Shown: positions 5,212 to 5,356 of the stretch, one piece after another
Layout of the letters: each line of letters begins with the position of its first letter
Position numbering within the stretch: position 1 is the first letter of the stretch
Assembly: GCA_031267775.1 (NCBI GenBank)
Contig: JAIRYL010000171.1
Span: 1 to 5,356 of the forward strand
DNA: 5,356 bases
DNA from: Tannerellaceae bacterium
GTDB taxonomy: Bacteria > Bacteroidota > Bacteroidia > Bacteroidales > Tannerellaceae
Direction: 5' to 3'
The notes under the pieces: generated by a model
The model's database searches: none
Seen by the model: only the letters and a program-made list of their open reading frames with translations
Told to the model about the DNA's origin: nothing
Program-made: the position numbers and the translations under genes

Positions 5212-5356
5212 AGGAGTTGTCTGGAAATAAATCATACAAATTTATTGGAACTGTTTTTTGTCAGACGAAGCCTGAAAGCGCGCGCATACCGGGGTATGTA
5301 AGCGCTTTCAGGCTGAAGGATGGCGGAAAACAGGCCGATAAATGTATGATTTATTT
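5212..5356. repeat. near-palindromic interspersed repeat, right copy (inverted, cut by window edge)
   Basis: This is the reverse complement of the repeat at 161-318; positions 5220-5345 match 310-185 with five substitutions and no gaps. The outer end (5212-5219, AGGAGTTG) has diverged more from the left copy. The central hairpin (5270-5313) is perfect here: a 12-bp outer stem, GCCTGAAAGCGC against GCGCTTTCAGGC, then a 3-by-3 internal loop, then CATACC/GGTATG. The final bases TGATTTATTT mirror the opening AAATAAATCA, so the element should end within about a dozen bases past the window. A plus-strand frame stays open from an ATG at 5154 to the window end, but the copies differ at amino-acid-changing sites, which argues against coding. 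Confidence 0.8.

Noticed and set aside
530..5356. Integration of a mobile element at tRNA-Asn
   Set aside because: No copy of the tRNA 3' end occurs elsewhere in the window and no integrase gene is present.
1..5356. CRISPR array, toxin-antitoxin pair, phage-defence cassette or transposase gene
   Set aside because: There are no spaced direct repeats, no Cas, nuclease or transposase motifs, and no second gene shaped like a toxin or antitoxin next to the DUF5053 fragment.

Overview
The window looks like chromosomal DNA from a Bacteroidetes species, most likely of the order Bacteroidales. The evidence is a TANNTTTG-type -7 promoter element in front of the tRNA, A-rich leaders without strong Shine-Dalgarno sequences before start codons, and family content typical of that phylum: a radical-SAM-associated lipoprotein, an ECF sigma / membrane protein / DUF4097 cluster and a DUF5053 protein. 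I could not compare the sequence with any database.

Layout from left to right. (1) Positions 1-130 hold the 5' end of a lipoprotein gene on the minus strand that runs off the left edge. (2) Positions 161-318 hold a near-palindromic repeat, followed by about 130 nt of gene-free DNA. (3) Positions 449-649 hold a plus-strand tRNA-Asn(GTT) unit with its promoter and a Rho-independent terminator. (4) Positions 684-2135 hold an APC-superfamily amino acid permease on the minus strand. (5) Positions 2218-4398 hold a tight minus-strand operon in the order ECF sigma factor, single-pass membrane protein (probable anti-sigma or co-regulator), secreted DUF4097 repeat protein, with 12- and 15-nt gaps. (6) Positions 4446-4510 hold a strong minus-strand terminator and a 21-nt dyad. 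(7) Positions 4536-5063 hold a decaying minus-strand module: a DUF5053 gene split by a one-base frameshift and a small upstream frame with no start codon. (8) Positions 5064-5119 hold a perfect 27-bp-arm palindrome, followed by a possible minus-strand promoter. (9) Positions 5212-5356 hold a second, inverted copy of the left repeat, cut by the window edge.

The sigma operon is the main functional unit. The sigma factor would direct RNA polymerase to envelope-related genes including its own operon, the membrane protein would sense or restrain it, and the DUF4097 protein would be the exported product. This is inference from gene order and domain types. The permease has its own -7-like element and is probably transcribed separately, although no terminator separates it from the operon.

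The least explained parts are the non-coding structures: the inverted pair of long-hairpin repeats, 126 nt of which align with only 5 mismatches, and the 56-nt palindrome that abuts the decayed DUF5053 module. I see no convincing new defence, CRISPR or other large undescribed system. The repeat family is the best candidate for something worth describing.
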